Assembly: GCA_025331125.1 (NCBI GenBank)
Contig: JAOALB010000182.1
Span: 26,978-90,977, forward strand
DNA length: 64,000 nt
Direction of reading: 5' to 3'
DNA from: Mycogone perniciosa
Taxonomy: Eukaryota > Ascomycota > Sordariomycetes > Hypocreales > Hypocreaceae
Below, in pieces: positions 35,600 through 45,054 of the stretch (position 1 is the first letter of the stretch; every line of letters begins with the position of its first letter). The position numbers were made by a program, and so were the translations under genes. The notes beneath the pieces were generated by a model. It did no database searches, had not been told where the DNA came from, and saw nothing but the letters and a program-made list of their open reading frames with translations.

Positions 35600-36960
35600 T
35601 GCTATCCTGGCTATATAACCTATATAATACCTTCCTGTTAAAGACAGTAAATAAGCTTCCCTTATAATAGGCCTAAAACTATAAGATTAAAATATTGCTA
35701 GGAAAAGACCCTTTATACTAAAAGAATAGGCTATTTTTATTTAATAAACTACAGGTAATAAGAAAATAATTAGATAATAATTTAATAAAAAGATTTATCC
35801 ACAAATTGCAAATATAATACACTACTCCCTTTTTTTTAGCTGTAAAATTAAAAGGCAGCGTCTATATTTATTAAAACTATTAAAAGTTAAATAATATTAC
35901 TATTAAAAATTAATACCTATTGCTATTAATCCGGGAAACCTTTAACGCTTTAAACTATATAAAGGTATATATAAAACTTAATATTATCGCTGCATTTAAT
36001 AACCTCTATATCGCTAAAGGAGATATATAGAAAATAGTATTTATTATAAGGTTTAGCCTTTTCGAGATATTAATTATACCTTTTAGCCTTTATAATACGC
36101 CTGCTATATTTTAATACTATATTAACTATACTCTTTATAACCTCTTTAACTGCATTTATATAGTATACTTTAGAAATATCTTTATATACTTTTTAAGCTA
36201 AAAGGAATACTAAAAATATATCCGCGAAGTAATAGCCTGCCTTTAAAACGCTAGCCTCTAGATTAATATTATTAAATATAAATTTAAAATAATAAAAATA
36301 AAATACCTTAGCTTAATTATTACCTTAAAGGGACTAGAGATAGATCCTAAAAAGGTTAAAGCTATATTAAACTAGTAACCACTTAAAAAAATAAAAGACC
36401 TATAAAAGTTCTTTAGCTTTATAAACTTTTATTGCTATTTTATTTAAAGATACTTTAAAATAGCTGTACTATTAAATAAGCTTTTAAAGAAAGACTGACT
36501 ATATATTTAAAGAGAAAAATAGCTGGAAGCCTTTAATTTAATTAAATGCACTTTTAAATTAACTTTAATCTTAGCCCTCTTTAACTATAATAAACAAATA
36601 GTCTTTAAAATAGATACCTTTAACTAGGCATTAGGCGGTATCCTGTTATAGTATAATAAAAAAGGTATTTTATACTTTATTATATTTTTCTCTGTAAAGT
36701 ATAACGCTTAAAAATATAACTATAAGATTTATAATAAAGAACTCTTAACTATTATTAAAGTAATAGAGGAGTAGTGCTTAAAATTATAAAGTTTATAAGA
36801 ATTTAATGTTATTATAAACTAAAAGAGCCTTAAATACTTTACTTTAATTAAAGCCTTAAATTAGCGATAAATTTAATAGTTTAAATTCCTTTTTAGCTTT
36901 AACTTCTGCATTATCTATTAACTTGGCTTTAAGGCTATAAAGCTTAATGCTTTAAGTAGA
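35600..36960 (+). pseudogene. G2 reverse transcriptase and RNase H remnant
   Basis: Around 36150-36300 the frame reads through an IVYFRNIFIY segment (the YxDD box decayed), then HIREVIACL and KYKFKIIKIKYLSLIITLKGLEIDPKKVKAIL. These follow the gypsy RT thumb pattern (C-x-F-x-x-x-x-x-x-F-L-G-x-I-I-S...G-L-x-x-D-P-x-K-V-x-A-I). FFSFINFYCYFI follows, for the family's F-L-G-F-x-N-F-Y-R-R-F-I. RNase H starts near 36550 with NYNKQIVFKIDTFN.ALGGILL. Confidence 0.85.
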
Positions 36961-37259
36961 AAAATAGAAGATAGGCCTGTAAAATTAAATCCCTTTAATA
37001 ACCGAATTAAAAATAGGCAATATATTATCCTTTTATAGAGTTCTTTTAGCTTTACAGTTTAAGTAATATTCTAAGAAAAAGTTTTATTAAATATAAAAAT
37101 ATTTATAAAGGCTGCCTTTATAGCTATAATAATACCTGCAGAAAATAGATTAATTAATAATTTAATCGCAGCAGTATATAAATGAAATATTATAGTAAAA
37201 GAAATAGTAACTGCGCTTTAAAACTTTAATATCTGCTAATAGTTAAAGCAGCTTTACAG

Positions 37260-38420
37260 GGAACTTTAGATTGCAATAAATAATTGCTAAATAATAAATA
37301 ATAAAATCTATTACTGAAAGCAGCTTTTTATTCCCCTTAGTAATAAGCTTTATATATAAATCCTATTTAGAAACTACTTTAACGGCCTAGCCGGATACCT
37401 AGGCAGGTTTAAAACCCTAGACTTTATCAGCTAAATATACTAATAGCTATAAGTTTTAAAAGATATTAAAGCATTTATATAAGCCTGTAAACTATATATT
37501 AAAATAAAGGCTTTATAATCTTTACTATAAGGTTTCCTTTAACTACTGCTAGTCCTATTCTGCGTATAGTTAAATATCTCTATTAATTATATTATACTGC
37601 TGCCTAAATCCCATTATTATAATACTACCTATAAGCATTTACTAGTGGTAGTCTACTGCTTTATTAAAATATATTACTTTATACCTATTATTATATTATT
37701 AATAAAAAAGCTAGCTAATATATTTATTAATAGGATTTACTACCTTTATACTATACTTAATAATATTATATTAAACTATAGTATATAATTTATATTAAAA
37801 TTCTAGGAATAACTTTTAAAGCGATTAAAAGTTATATTAAAACAGTTATTAGCCTTTTACTTTAAAACCAATAGCTAGACTAAAAGAATTAATGCAAATA
37901 TAAAATAATACCTATAAGCTTTTATTAACTTCTACTAGGATAACTAGGTCTATTAGCTTTTATTAGCTGAATTTACTGTAAATAATATAGTATCTGAAAC
38001 TACTGGTATATTGCTGTTTTTCGCTAACTATAGTTTTAACCCTTACTTAAAGATAAAGCCTTTACAGCCCTGCCCGCTAAACCTTTCCGCAGTAAAGAAA
38101 AGAGAGTTTTTCCGCGCTAACGCTATTACTAATTAATTTAAATATATTATTATATAATTAAAAGCCTTTATTAAAGCCTTAAAAAAAAGATATAAGGAAA
38201 ATGCAAATATATAAAGGGAGGTGTTACTAGTCTATACTATTAGGCAGAAAGTTTTTATTAATATATAAAATATAAAGATTAATTAGCTAATAAAAAAGCT
38301 AAATAATAAATAAGCAGGACTTTATATAATAATAAAGGTATATTTATAAGCCTGCAGTATTCGTTTGCTGGAAAGTATAAAGATCTTTTTAGTTTTATAT
38401 AACTCTCTCCTGCAATTTAA
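37260..38420 (+). pseudogene. G2 integrase remnant
   Basis: Follows RNase H and precedes the chromodomain-like stretch. Segments such as VVYCFIKIYYFIPI at about 37650-37685 correspond to the V-V-D-R-L-(S/T)-K-x-A-H-F-I-P stretch after the first catalytic Asp. Boundaries are approximate and all frames are broken. Confidence 0.7.
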
Positions 38421-38524
38421 AACAGCCACTTTACTACACTTTAAGTAAAAGACAATTAATAAGGCTGAGTTAAAGAATATTTAAGGCAGGGTATTAGAAA
38501 AGGAAGATAGTATAGATAAAGTAT

Positions 38525-38690
38525 AAGAGAAGTAGGAGTTTAAAGCGCTTTTAGATTATTACAATAATAATAGTTTCCACTACTTTATTAAATAGAGATA
38601 CTATACTGCTATATAGCAATTAGTTAAAGACTTATAAGGCTAAGAGAGGGTAATATAAGACTTTTATATAAAAAACTTAAAGAAGCTGGG
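38525..38690 (+). pseudogene. G2 chromodomain-like C-terminus of pol
   Basis: Reading through stops gives EFKALLDYYNNNSFHYFIK.RYYTAI.QLVKDL.G.ERVI.DFYIKN. This fits a chromodomain: hydrophobic core, Y-x-I-K-W-x-x-Y, then W-x-P/Q-x-x-x-L, then a helix ending V-x-x-F-Y. Such domains bind methylated histone H3 and steer fungal chromoviruses into heterochromatin (known for the class; inferred here). The G4 equivalent is at about 60700-60840. Confidence 0.65.
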
Positions 38691-38940
38691 CTTACTGTAA
38701 TAGGCATTAAAAGGAATTATAAAAAAAGAAAAAAAGGAAATAGCTAAAAAGAAATTAATGCCTGCAGAGCGCTAATTAAAGACTATACTATACTAAAGCC
38801 TACAATTAAACTATACATTACTAACACTAAAAACCATATAATTCGCCTTATTTACCCTTATATTAGAAGTATTAAGATAAATTACCCGGAATTTCAATTT
38901 ATGTAAGTAATATAGCCATTCGCGGCCGAATAGCAAAATA

Positions 38941-38953
38941 AGAGGGGGGGTAC
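38941..38953 (+). other. G2 polypurine tract
   Basis: AGAGGGGGGG followed by TAC lies immediately before the 3' LTR. The same run-TAC-LTR arrangement is found at 61107-61121 (G4) and 63638-63651 (G3). Confidence 0.8.
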
Positions 38954-39125
38954 TGTTACGGCACTGACCGTGACGCGATATTGACGCCCTGTTACGTGAG
39001 CTCCGGTTACGTGACCAGGCCCTAACGCGTTCCTAGCTATAGCTTTCCGTAAAGCCTTAGGGCTTCCTTACTCTCCACGGCATAATAACGATATTTGCCC
39101 TAACCTGCCTTCCTATGCCGTAATA
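38954..39125 (+). repeat. G2 3' LTR
   Basis: 172 bp from TGTTACGGCACTGACC to CCGTAATA. It is less mutated than the 5' LTR in the CACGTGA region (TTACGTGAGC retained). Confidence 0.95.
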
Positions 39126-39767
39126 GTATTAATATTAAACTAGGTATATAATTAAATAACTCCTTTGATTAAAAGTTTAAAGTAAAGGTTAAATTTAATA
39201 TTTTAATATATAAAAGTTATTTATTTATTTTTAACTCTTTATTTATATATAAAATAAGTTATTAAAGTTTTAATTAAATAATCTTTTTATAATAAAATAC
39301 CTTTTTTCTTTTTAATTAAAGTCATTTAATTTAAATATTTAGCCTTTAAAAGTATATTTTCTTAAGTAAAAAAGGGATATAATAAAGTATTGTTTTAAAA
39401 TAAAAGTTTTTTTAAAATAAAAAAAAGGTTTATTTATTTATTTAAAAAAATAAAATAATTTTTTTTTAAATATATTTTCTTTTATTAATATTAATTTCCT
39501 AATATTAAATTATTAATTTTCTTAAATTCTTTATAAATAGTCTTAATACAAATAAAAGTAGTTTATATATTAAGGATTATAAACATAATAAAAATAACAT
39601 TTTTCTTAAAAGTCAAACAAACTTTTATTAAAAGTATTAATAAAATTAAAAACTATATTTTTATATTAAAAGATTATATAATTTATTTATTTTTCATTAA
39701 TCTTTTATAACTATATTATTAATTAGTTTATTAAATTATTAATAATATATAGGTTATAGTAGTATAT
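39126..39767. other. A+T-rich desert, nothing recognised
   Basis: Begins with the right GTATT target copy of G2. Homopolymer A and T runs around 39415-39470; no coding motif or repeat recognised. Confidence 0.5.
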
Positions 39768-40180
39768 TATTAATTTAAAGGGATTATATTATATAACACT
39801 AATTATTTAATTTATATATTTACTTTTACTATATTAATAATAAACTAAATAAAATGCAGGCACTATACTTTTAACATAACTATAAAGCTATAGTTAAATA
39901 ATATAAGGATTAAAAGATACTTTAAATTATTTAATTATAATATTTATAATAAAAAGCAATTAACAGTTACCTCTTTATACCTTAATACTTATAAAATTAT
40001 AAATAAATTAATATCTTAAAGGAGAATACAGGTTAATTATATTAATTTAAGTCTATTTGTTTATCTTTATAGTCTTATACCTCTTTAATCTAGTAATTGC
40101 TTAAATAAATCACTAACCTTTCTTAGGTAAACTAGTAAAAAGGAGTGCAAGTATATTAGGTATATTAGTTACCTTTAATA
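39768..40180 (+). repeat. Repeat R, left copy (RIP-mutated)
   Basis: Matches the reverse complement of 48719-49112 over its length. Shared marks include GGAGTGCAAGTATATTAGG (40142-40160) and the stretch around 39965-39985. Transitions to A/T dominate the differences. The left end (39768, TATTAATTTAAAGGG) is less certain than the right end (40180). Orientation assumes the TGTTGAGG end is the start. Confidence 0.7.
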
Positions 40181-40360
40181 AACTATACCTTTTTAAACTA
40201 AGCCTATAAAATTAATACCCTTTTTATTAAATTTATTATAGAGTATATATTATTTATCTTTTTAAAGGCAGTTATAAATTTTTATAGTTTATTATAAATT
40301 TAAAATATATTTCCTTTTTTATTAAACATTGCTTTAAATACAGTAAATAATATACTATAG
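40181..40360 (-). mobile_element. Copia-2 internal fragment
   Basis: Closely follows 29880-30055 of the minus-strand Copia-2 body, including AATTAATACCCTTTTTATTAA and TATTAAACATTGCTTTAAA versus their counterparts. Repeat R sits directly on its left, so R probably inserted into an older Copia-2 copy here. Confidence 0.7.
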
Positions 40361-40371
40361 TAATATATAAT

Positions 40372-40619
40372 GGGTATAGATAAGTCGAATAGATAATAAA
40401 AAGGGAAGGAAAGGAAAGGAATAGGAAGGACACACTTTTATGCGTATCAAGCCTCCTCTATTCTATACTGTTTCCTTAGGTAAAGTTGGGCATGGTAAAG
40501 TGTCGCATTACTTAAGATCACTTATCCACGCATACAGTGTGGAGCTTCACATTTTGCTGTACTCCGTATTTTGGTCTGATATAAAGTCTATGCCCTTTGC
40601 CGGGTTTGTCCTATAACAA
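40372..40619. other. Left edge of the normal-composition island, unique sequence
   Basis: Base composition changes sharply here. It holds a purine-rich stretch (GGGAAGGAAAGGAAAGGAATAGG, 40401-40429, described in parts as GGAAGG/GGAAAGG repeats) and about 190 bp of unique sequence without a long frame. No gene recognised. Confidence 0.5.
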
Positions 40620-40702
40620 AAAGTATCAAAGTATTAAACATTTTAATTTATATAAATAATATACCTATGTTTCGGTAAGTAATGCAATAAGGAGGGGGGT
40701 AT
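40620..40702 (+). mobile_element. 3' internal end of a gypsy relative with polypurine tract
   Basis: Parallels the last 80 bp of G2 before its 3' LTR: TTTTAATTTATATAAATAAT against TTTCAATTTATGTAAGTAAT, then the purine tract GGAGGGGGG and TAT. The rest of the element to the left is missing, replaced by unique sequence. Confidence 0.65.
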
Positions 40703-41192
40703 TATTAAAGTATTCACTATAATATAAAGTTAACGCCTGATTATATAAGCCCTGGTTATACCTCGTATACCTATACGCCAACGGGTATTTGTCATGAGCC
40801 AAAGAGGGATAAAGAGGGAAACGCAAGGAGAGCCTGTTATGAGACAAGTGGAACATAAAGGAGGCTGTGCTATGAGACAAAAATGCAGGATAACATAAAG
40901 AAGGCGCTGCTGTGAGACAAGATGACTAGATGGATGACAAGAAGGGAGCCGGTCCCTCGCACCGGACTAGCTGGGTATAAGAGAGAGCGGAATCGCTCTC
41001 TTTTAGAGGAAGGTCAGAAATCAATACAGTCACCTCTTAGACCCCAACTGCTACTTACCTGCGTGCCTGCTGCTATTCTCTTCTCAGACTCTTCACTCTC
41101 TTCCATGTTACCCCTTTGTTCTTGACATATTCTAGTAGCTATAGCTTTCTGCAAAGCCTTAAGGCTTTCTTGCTCTTTACCGTGCCGCGACA
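40703..41192 (+). repeat. Long (490-bp) gypsy LTR variant, 3' LTR
   Basis: The first 70 bp (TATTAAAGTATTC... to GCCCTGGTTATA) align with the start of the 172-bp LTRs. The last 60 bp (TAGCTATAGCTTTCTGCAAAG... to CCGTGCCGCGACA) align with their middle and end. Between them lie about 360 bp not found in the short LTRs. These include three related units starting TATGAGACAA, TATGAGACAA and TGTGAGACAA at about 40838, 40871 and 40911. It lacks about 45 bp of the U5 side. Open frames across it (40665-40880 minus, 40922-41125 plus) are chance. Confidence 0.65.
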
Positions 41193-41328
41193 TGTAGGCA
41201 TATGTTATAACATAGATAATAGCCGAATACCAGTAATGCGATACTTCGCCTAACCCAGCCTTAGATGACTTTCTCCCTCAGTCTTAACCCTACGGGTACA
41301 TGTCCTCTTCAACTCAAATAAGAGGCAA
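41193..41328. promoter_or_regulatory. Residual native upstream region of the sulfotransferase gene
   Basis: About 130 bp of unique, normal-composition sequence between the long LTR and the solo LTR, ending in the GGCAA target copy (41324-41328). Before the LTR insertion it would have lain immediately 5' of the gene, so it probably contains the displaced native promoter or leader. No clear TATA box seen. Confidence 0.45.
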
Positions 41329-41500
41329 TGTCACGGCACCGACCGTGACGCGATGTTGACGCCCTGTCACGTAAGCTCCGGTCACGTGACCAGGCCCCAA
41401 CGCGTTCCTAGCTATAGCTTTCCATAAAGCCTCAGGGCTTCCTTGCTCTCCACGGCACAACAACGATATTTGCCCTGACCTGCCTTCCCGTGCCGTGATA
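41329..41500 (+). repeat. Solo gypsy LTR, well preserved, with TSD GGCAA
   Basis: 172 bp from TGTCACGGCACC to GTGCCGTGATA, flanked by GGCAA at 41324-41328 and 41501-41505. It is the least RIP-mutated copy of this LTR in the window, keeping CACGTGACC and other sites lost elsewhere. No internal sequence remains, so it arose by LTR-LTR recombination. A 104-codon minus frame (41314-41628) across it is chance. Confidence 0.95.
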
Positions 41501-41515
41501 GGCAAGAAATCAGCA

Positions 41516-42340
41516 ATGGAGCCCGCTTCAATGGCAAACCAGAAGCCCCAGATGAAGGTCCTTGCTTTAGGCCTCCCACGCACTGGCACTGCTTCCATTG
41601 CCCAAGCGTTGACCATTCTTGAGTACAAGAACGTCTACCATGGCATTCACGCCATAGACTCGCCCCAAGATTGGAAGATCCTCAATCGAGCCGCCGACGC
41701 ATCATTCCCCGTTTTGCCCACCTACACGGCAGTGGACTTCACACTAAAGGACTGGGAGGAACTTTACAGTGGCTGTGAGGCCACGACAGACGTGGCCTCC
41801 ATGTTTAGCACGCAGCTTGTCAAGGTGTACCCCAACGCCAAGGTCATCCTCGTCATCCGAGACTATGATCAATGGTACACGAGTATCGACGAGGGTATCT
41901 TTCAATCAGTGTGGTCTCTTCCTGTTAGTATCATTATCAACTACGTGGAGCCACTCATCGGATCCGTGGGTGGCGAGGCATCTCGGAAGATGCTTCTTGG
42001 CTTCTTCGAGGCCAAGAATGTACATCAGATTCGAAACAGCGCGCGGTTGGTGTATGACAGACACCATCGAGAGATTCAGGAGATGGTTCCTCCAGACCAA
42101 CTCCTGGTGTACAGAATGGGAGAAGGATGGGAGCCGTTGTGCAAGTTCCTAGGAAAGCCGGTGCCGGATGCCCAGTTCCCTCGGCTCAATGACGCTGCAG
42201 AGCTCAAGGCCAAGATCGCAGAGAAGATGCGGTCACAGATTTTCGAGGCAGTGAGAGTGCTTATGCCATGGATTGTTGGTATCGGGGCTGTTGGGGCTGC
42301 GTCATGGGTGGCGATGGCGAAGTTTGGAGTGTCGGTGTGA
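41516..42340 (+). CDS. Sulfotransferase-family P-loop protein (Sulfotransfer_4 type), membrane-anchored
   Basis: Single-exon, 274 residues. Residues 14-35 (KVLALGLPRTGTASIAQAL) form the phosphosulfate-binding P-loop of the family. KVILVIRDYDQWYTS at 109-123 fits the second cofactor-binding segment, and the conserved GEGWEPLCKFLGKPVPD lies at 202-218. Residues 248-268 form a hydrophobic C-terminal segment, a likely membrane anchor. Length is normal for the fungal family, often annotated vaguely as hypothetical, NAD-epimerase-like or sulfotransferase; activity and substrate are unknown. I chose ATG 41516 (context CAGCAATGG); ATGs 41531 and 41552 are in frame and also keep the P-loop. A GTG-initiated extension would begin inside the LTR and is unlikely. 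Codon use is normal and no RIP stops are present. A solo LTR ends 15 bp upstream. Confidence 0.9.
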   Translation: MEPASMANQKPQMKVLALGLPRTGTASIAQALTILEYKNVYHGIHAIDSPQDWKILNRAADASFPVLPTYTAVDFTLKDWEELYSGCEATTDVASMFSTQLVKVYPNAKVILVIRDYDQWYTSIDEGIFQSVWSLPVSIIINYVEPLIGSVGGEASRKMLLGFFEAKNVHQIRNSARLVYDRHHREIQEMVPPDQLLVYRMGEGWEPLCKFLGKPVPDAQFPRLNDAAELKAKIAEKMRSQIFEAVRVLMPWIVGIGAVGAASWVAMAKFGVSV

Positions 42341-43690
42341 GACTCAGTATTTTGGTTGATATGTAACACTTCAGGAAATGGAGACATCTTTCCGTCGGAG
42401 ATTCCGGCGCTGCTCTATTTCCCTTCAATCCCTTATGCCCCTGATCAAAAGACAGTTCCATTCAGTAGTACAGAGCACGCGGCAGAAAGACGCAAGGCAG
42501 ACTCGTTGCGAAAAGAGGAGATATAAGGGGCATGTGTTCCATAGGTAGTTTACGTTATGAATCGAAACTGAATTTCCTTCTAACTGCCGAAGTCCCCTCT
42601 AGTCATATTTCAGGGAATACCACAACTACTTCGGGACAAGATCACACAAACGCCAAATCTTACAGGTGCTAGCACTAGCATATACTATAGCTAAATACAA
42701 GTACTACTCGTAGTTTGACATGCTAAGAAATAGCCGTGGAAGAAGGGATAACACTACGTATATTAAATTTTTCATCTACCCTCTGGAACATCCCTCTAGG
42801 TACCTAACATCAGAGTATACAAATACAAATCTCACGTATTCATCCTGATAAACCGCCGTACGTAAATGCCATTCGTCGACTGTATTTAGACGTGCAGGGC
42901 AAAGCAAATCGCTCAAATCAATAGACACACACAAAGCCACCACCTTGTGTCTGCAACCCCCCACGTATCGCAGAGTATCCGCGGATTAAGTGAGGTCAGG
43001 GGTCATTCGGATGATTTCTGTAGTAGCAGTAGTAATGGGCCAAACAAGCTTCCCGATGTCCCATGCTTAAATCCTTAGTCCCGGCCTTACTCCCTGTAGG
43101 TTCATTAGTGGCCCGCACGACTTCTCTACTCGTATGACTATTGGATGTTGGGGCGAAAAGCATCTACATAGCCCTCTTGTAGTACTCCGTAGTAGAACCA
43201 TGATTGTGGCCATGCTCAAAGGCCGTGCTCAAAGGCCGTGTGCCAAGAATCACCAGGACGGGAACCAATTATGCCAAGATTTGGTGTTGATGGCCGTAAT
43301 GCGAACACTGCATCGTATCTGCTTTTTGCCGGAGCACTCTGCATCGTCCAACTGAATGGCTCTCAACTCTGCCAAGTCAAATAACGTTCAACTCGAATAT
43401 TTGTGAGATTCTGACCCATCTCAACATCAATGGCCAACGAGCTGTGGCGTCGAATCTTCACAGCCCACTGAGAATTCAGCCTTGATGCCGAATGAACTCC
43501 TACGCTACACGAGGAAGATGGATCCATATTGACTGACCCTTGATCCATAATGATCCATCCCGTTCCTCGCATGATTCTAAAGCCTTGGCATCCGATTCGT
43601 CTATCCGATCTGCACAGTTGCTTAATCCATGCTGTAGCTCAAGAAGCACATGGAATGGTTTCACTCCCTCTAGTTTTTTTTTCTCCTTGA
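42341..43690. other. Intergenic region without a convincing gene
   Basis: Normal base composition. Open frames here (42776-42964, 43134-43355, 43363-43572 and others) are short, overlap on both strands and have no recognisable domain or splice pattern. The first 200 bp should contain the 3' UTR of the sulfotransferase gene. A 13-bp direct repeat GCTCAAAGGCCGT occurs twice at about 43213-43238. Confidence 0.55.
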
Positions 43691-44033
43691 CGATATTTTC
43701 GTCGCATGCGACGGTTCCACGGGCTCAGCCACCTTGTTACCCCACGAACCCAATGTCATTTAACATTGTGAGGTGACATTGGCCCGAAAGCGGCTAGAAA
43801 TTCGACCCTCTAATTACACGGAAAGGGCCCAGTGCGTACGGGGTCTTTTCTAGGCCTAAACGGTGAGAGTCTGCTTTTACTTCGCCTCCCTTCCCAACAC
43901 TATCTTAAGCATACTCAATATTTAAATACAACACAACATCCCAGCACCGTCAATTGGATCATCATTGAATCATCAAGCACACAAACTCAACACATTAATC
44001 ATCAAACCATCGCGCGAGAAGAAAAAAACCGCC
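43691..44033 (+). promoter_or_regulatory. Promoter and 5' leader of the chitosanase gene
   Basis: A TATA-like AATATTTAAATA lies at 43917-43928, about 105 bp before the start codon. It is followed by an A/C-rich leader nearly free of G, as in many fungal 5' UTRs. Pyrimidine-rich stretches precede it (43884-43895). A perfect 14-bp palindrome CGTCGCATGCGACG lies at 43700-43713, a candidate site for a dimeric regulator; no factor is assigned. The start codon context ACCGCCATGT is strong. Confidence 0.55.
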
Positions 44034-45054
44034 ATGTCGCTCCTTTCTGTTCTCCTGGCCTCCTCCCTCCTGGGCCTGGCATCTGCCCGCGATATTCCCA
44101 CCAATGTCAAGACTTTGCGCGATAATATTATTTCCCAAGGACATTGCAATAATGCTCTAGCCGGCGGCTTCTATAGCTCAGACGGCGACAACGGCAGTAA
44201 GTCGAATTCTCACTTCTGCAGGCTCCCAGTTCCATCATAGTGACCGAATTAGCCACCGCCTACTGCGGTGACCATCTATCGGACTATGGCATCGTCTATC
44301 TCCAGGGCCTGAACGGCACATTTTCCAACTTGGACACAGACTGCGACGGCGCCCAGAAAGGTGCTGGTGATGATAGTCGCTGCGGTAGCTCTACCGACAC
44401 CCAGGACCAGACCACCTTCAAGGACACCCTCGAGACCTATGGTGCGAACATAACGGACCTGAACGCGTTCGTCCACCCGTATGTTGTCTTTGGCAACTCG
44501 GGCTCCAAGCATGACTGGAAGACGTGGAATCCGGAGTCTGCAGGCATCAAGCCGCTAAGCATCATCGCCGTTGTGTGCGGTGACCAACTGGTAAGTTTAT
44601 GTCTGTTACGTCTTCAAGGAGCAACAGACTAACGTTGCATTCGCAGATCTATGGTATCTGGGGTGACACTAATGGTGATGATGGCGAGCACCCCCTCGTC
44701 GGCGAAGGCGCCATCTCCCTGGGAACCGCATGCTTCGGAGAGGCCAACATCAACGGCAACGCGGGCCACGAGCCGGATGACGTCCTCTTCATCGCCTTCA
44801 CTGGCCCCGAAGCAGTCCCCGGAGCTACCGGAGCCAAGTGGAATGCTTCAAGCTACGATGAGTTCGAGGCCAGCATCACTGGACTTGGTGACAAGCTCGT
44901 CGCTCGCATTGGTATCAAGGGCAATTACAACACAAGTGGCAATTCTACCTCGGGAGACAAGGGCTCCGATGCTGCGACGTGGACAAACAATTTGGCCTCC
45001 GTTATCACGGTCGTGTCTCTATCTTCTCTTTTTGTCACATTGCTTTCCCTGTAA
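44034..45054 (+). CDS. csn: Secreted GH75 chitosanase, probably GPI-anchored (3 exons)
   Basis: Exons 44034-44196, 44253-44590 and 44647-45054 give 302 residues. It should hydrolyse beta-1,4-glucosamine bonds of chitosan outside the cell. Residues 1-19 are a signal peptide (cut after ASA, before RD). The GH75 core follows: TAYCGD, LDTDCDGAQ, HPYVVFGN, PLSIIAVVCGDQ, then YGIWGDTNG...VGEGAISLG, and DVLFIAFTGPEAVPG. Asp174 and Glu187 are 13 residues apart, as are the catalytic Asp/Glu pair known from the Fusarium solani enzyme. The tail is Ser/Thr/Gly-rich and ends in a hydrophobic segment (about 283-302) with no basic end, typical of a GPI signal. Several N-glycosylation sequons are present (NGT, NIT, NAS, NTS, NST). 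Start chosen for its signal peptide and strong context; the in-frame upstream ATG at 43965 would hide the signal. Confidence 0.95.
44197..44252 (+). other. Chitosanase intron 1 (56 nt)
   Basis: Donor GTAAGT at 44197, branch-like GTGAC at 44240-44244, acceptor TAG ending 44252; phase 1. An alternative acceptor TAG ending 44240 (44-nt intron) also keeps the frame and would add four residues (METELA versus TTA region), so the exact 3' site is not certain. Unspliced, the frame hits a stop. Confidence 0.75.
44591..44646 (+). other. Chitosanase intron 2 (56 nt)
   Basis: Donor GTAAGT at 44591, canonical branch sequence GACTAAC around 44628-44634, acceptor GCAG ending 44646; phase 0, joining GDQL to IYGIWGD. 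It lies next to the catalytic Asp segment. Confidence 0.92.

Larger units (their letters stand above)
32426..39125 (+). mobile_element. G2: complete but inactivated Ty3/gypsy retrotransposon (chromovirus type)
   Basis: 172-bp LTRs at 32426-32597 and 38954-39125 frame a 6.36-kb interior, with the target duplication GTATT at 32421-32425 and 39126-39130. Domain order on the plus strand is gag with a zinc knuckle, protease, RT, RNase H, integrase, then a chromodomain-like C-terminus. RT precedes integrase, which defines the gypsy order. No ORF longer than about 60 codons remains. Compared with the preserved solo LTR at 41329, its 5' LTR shows CACGTGA-type sites turned into TATATAA, the RIP pattern on both strands. 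Confidence 0.95.

Noticed and set aside
40922..41125. 67-codon gene left of the sulfotransferase
   Set aside because: It lies wholly inside the 490-bp LTR and has no domain or codon bias.
41495..41515. GTG start extending the sulfotransferase by seven residues
   Set aside because: The extension starts within the LTR end and uses a non-ATG codon, while ATG 41516 has good context and leaves the P-loop complete.
41769..42387. Other-frame and minus-strand ORFs over the sulfotransferase gene
   Set aside because: Shadows of the coding frame with no domain similarity.
43134..43355. 73-codon gene between the two real genes
   Set aside because: Includes a 13-bp direct repeat, has no domain, no promoter and overlaps other equally weak frames.
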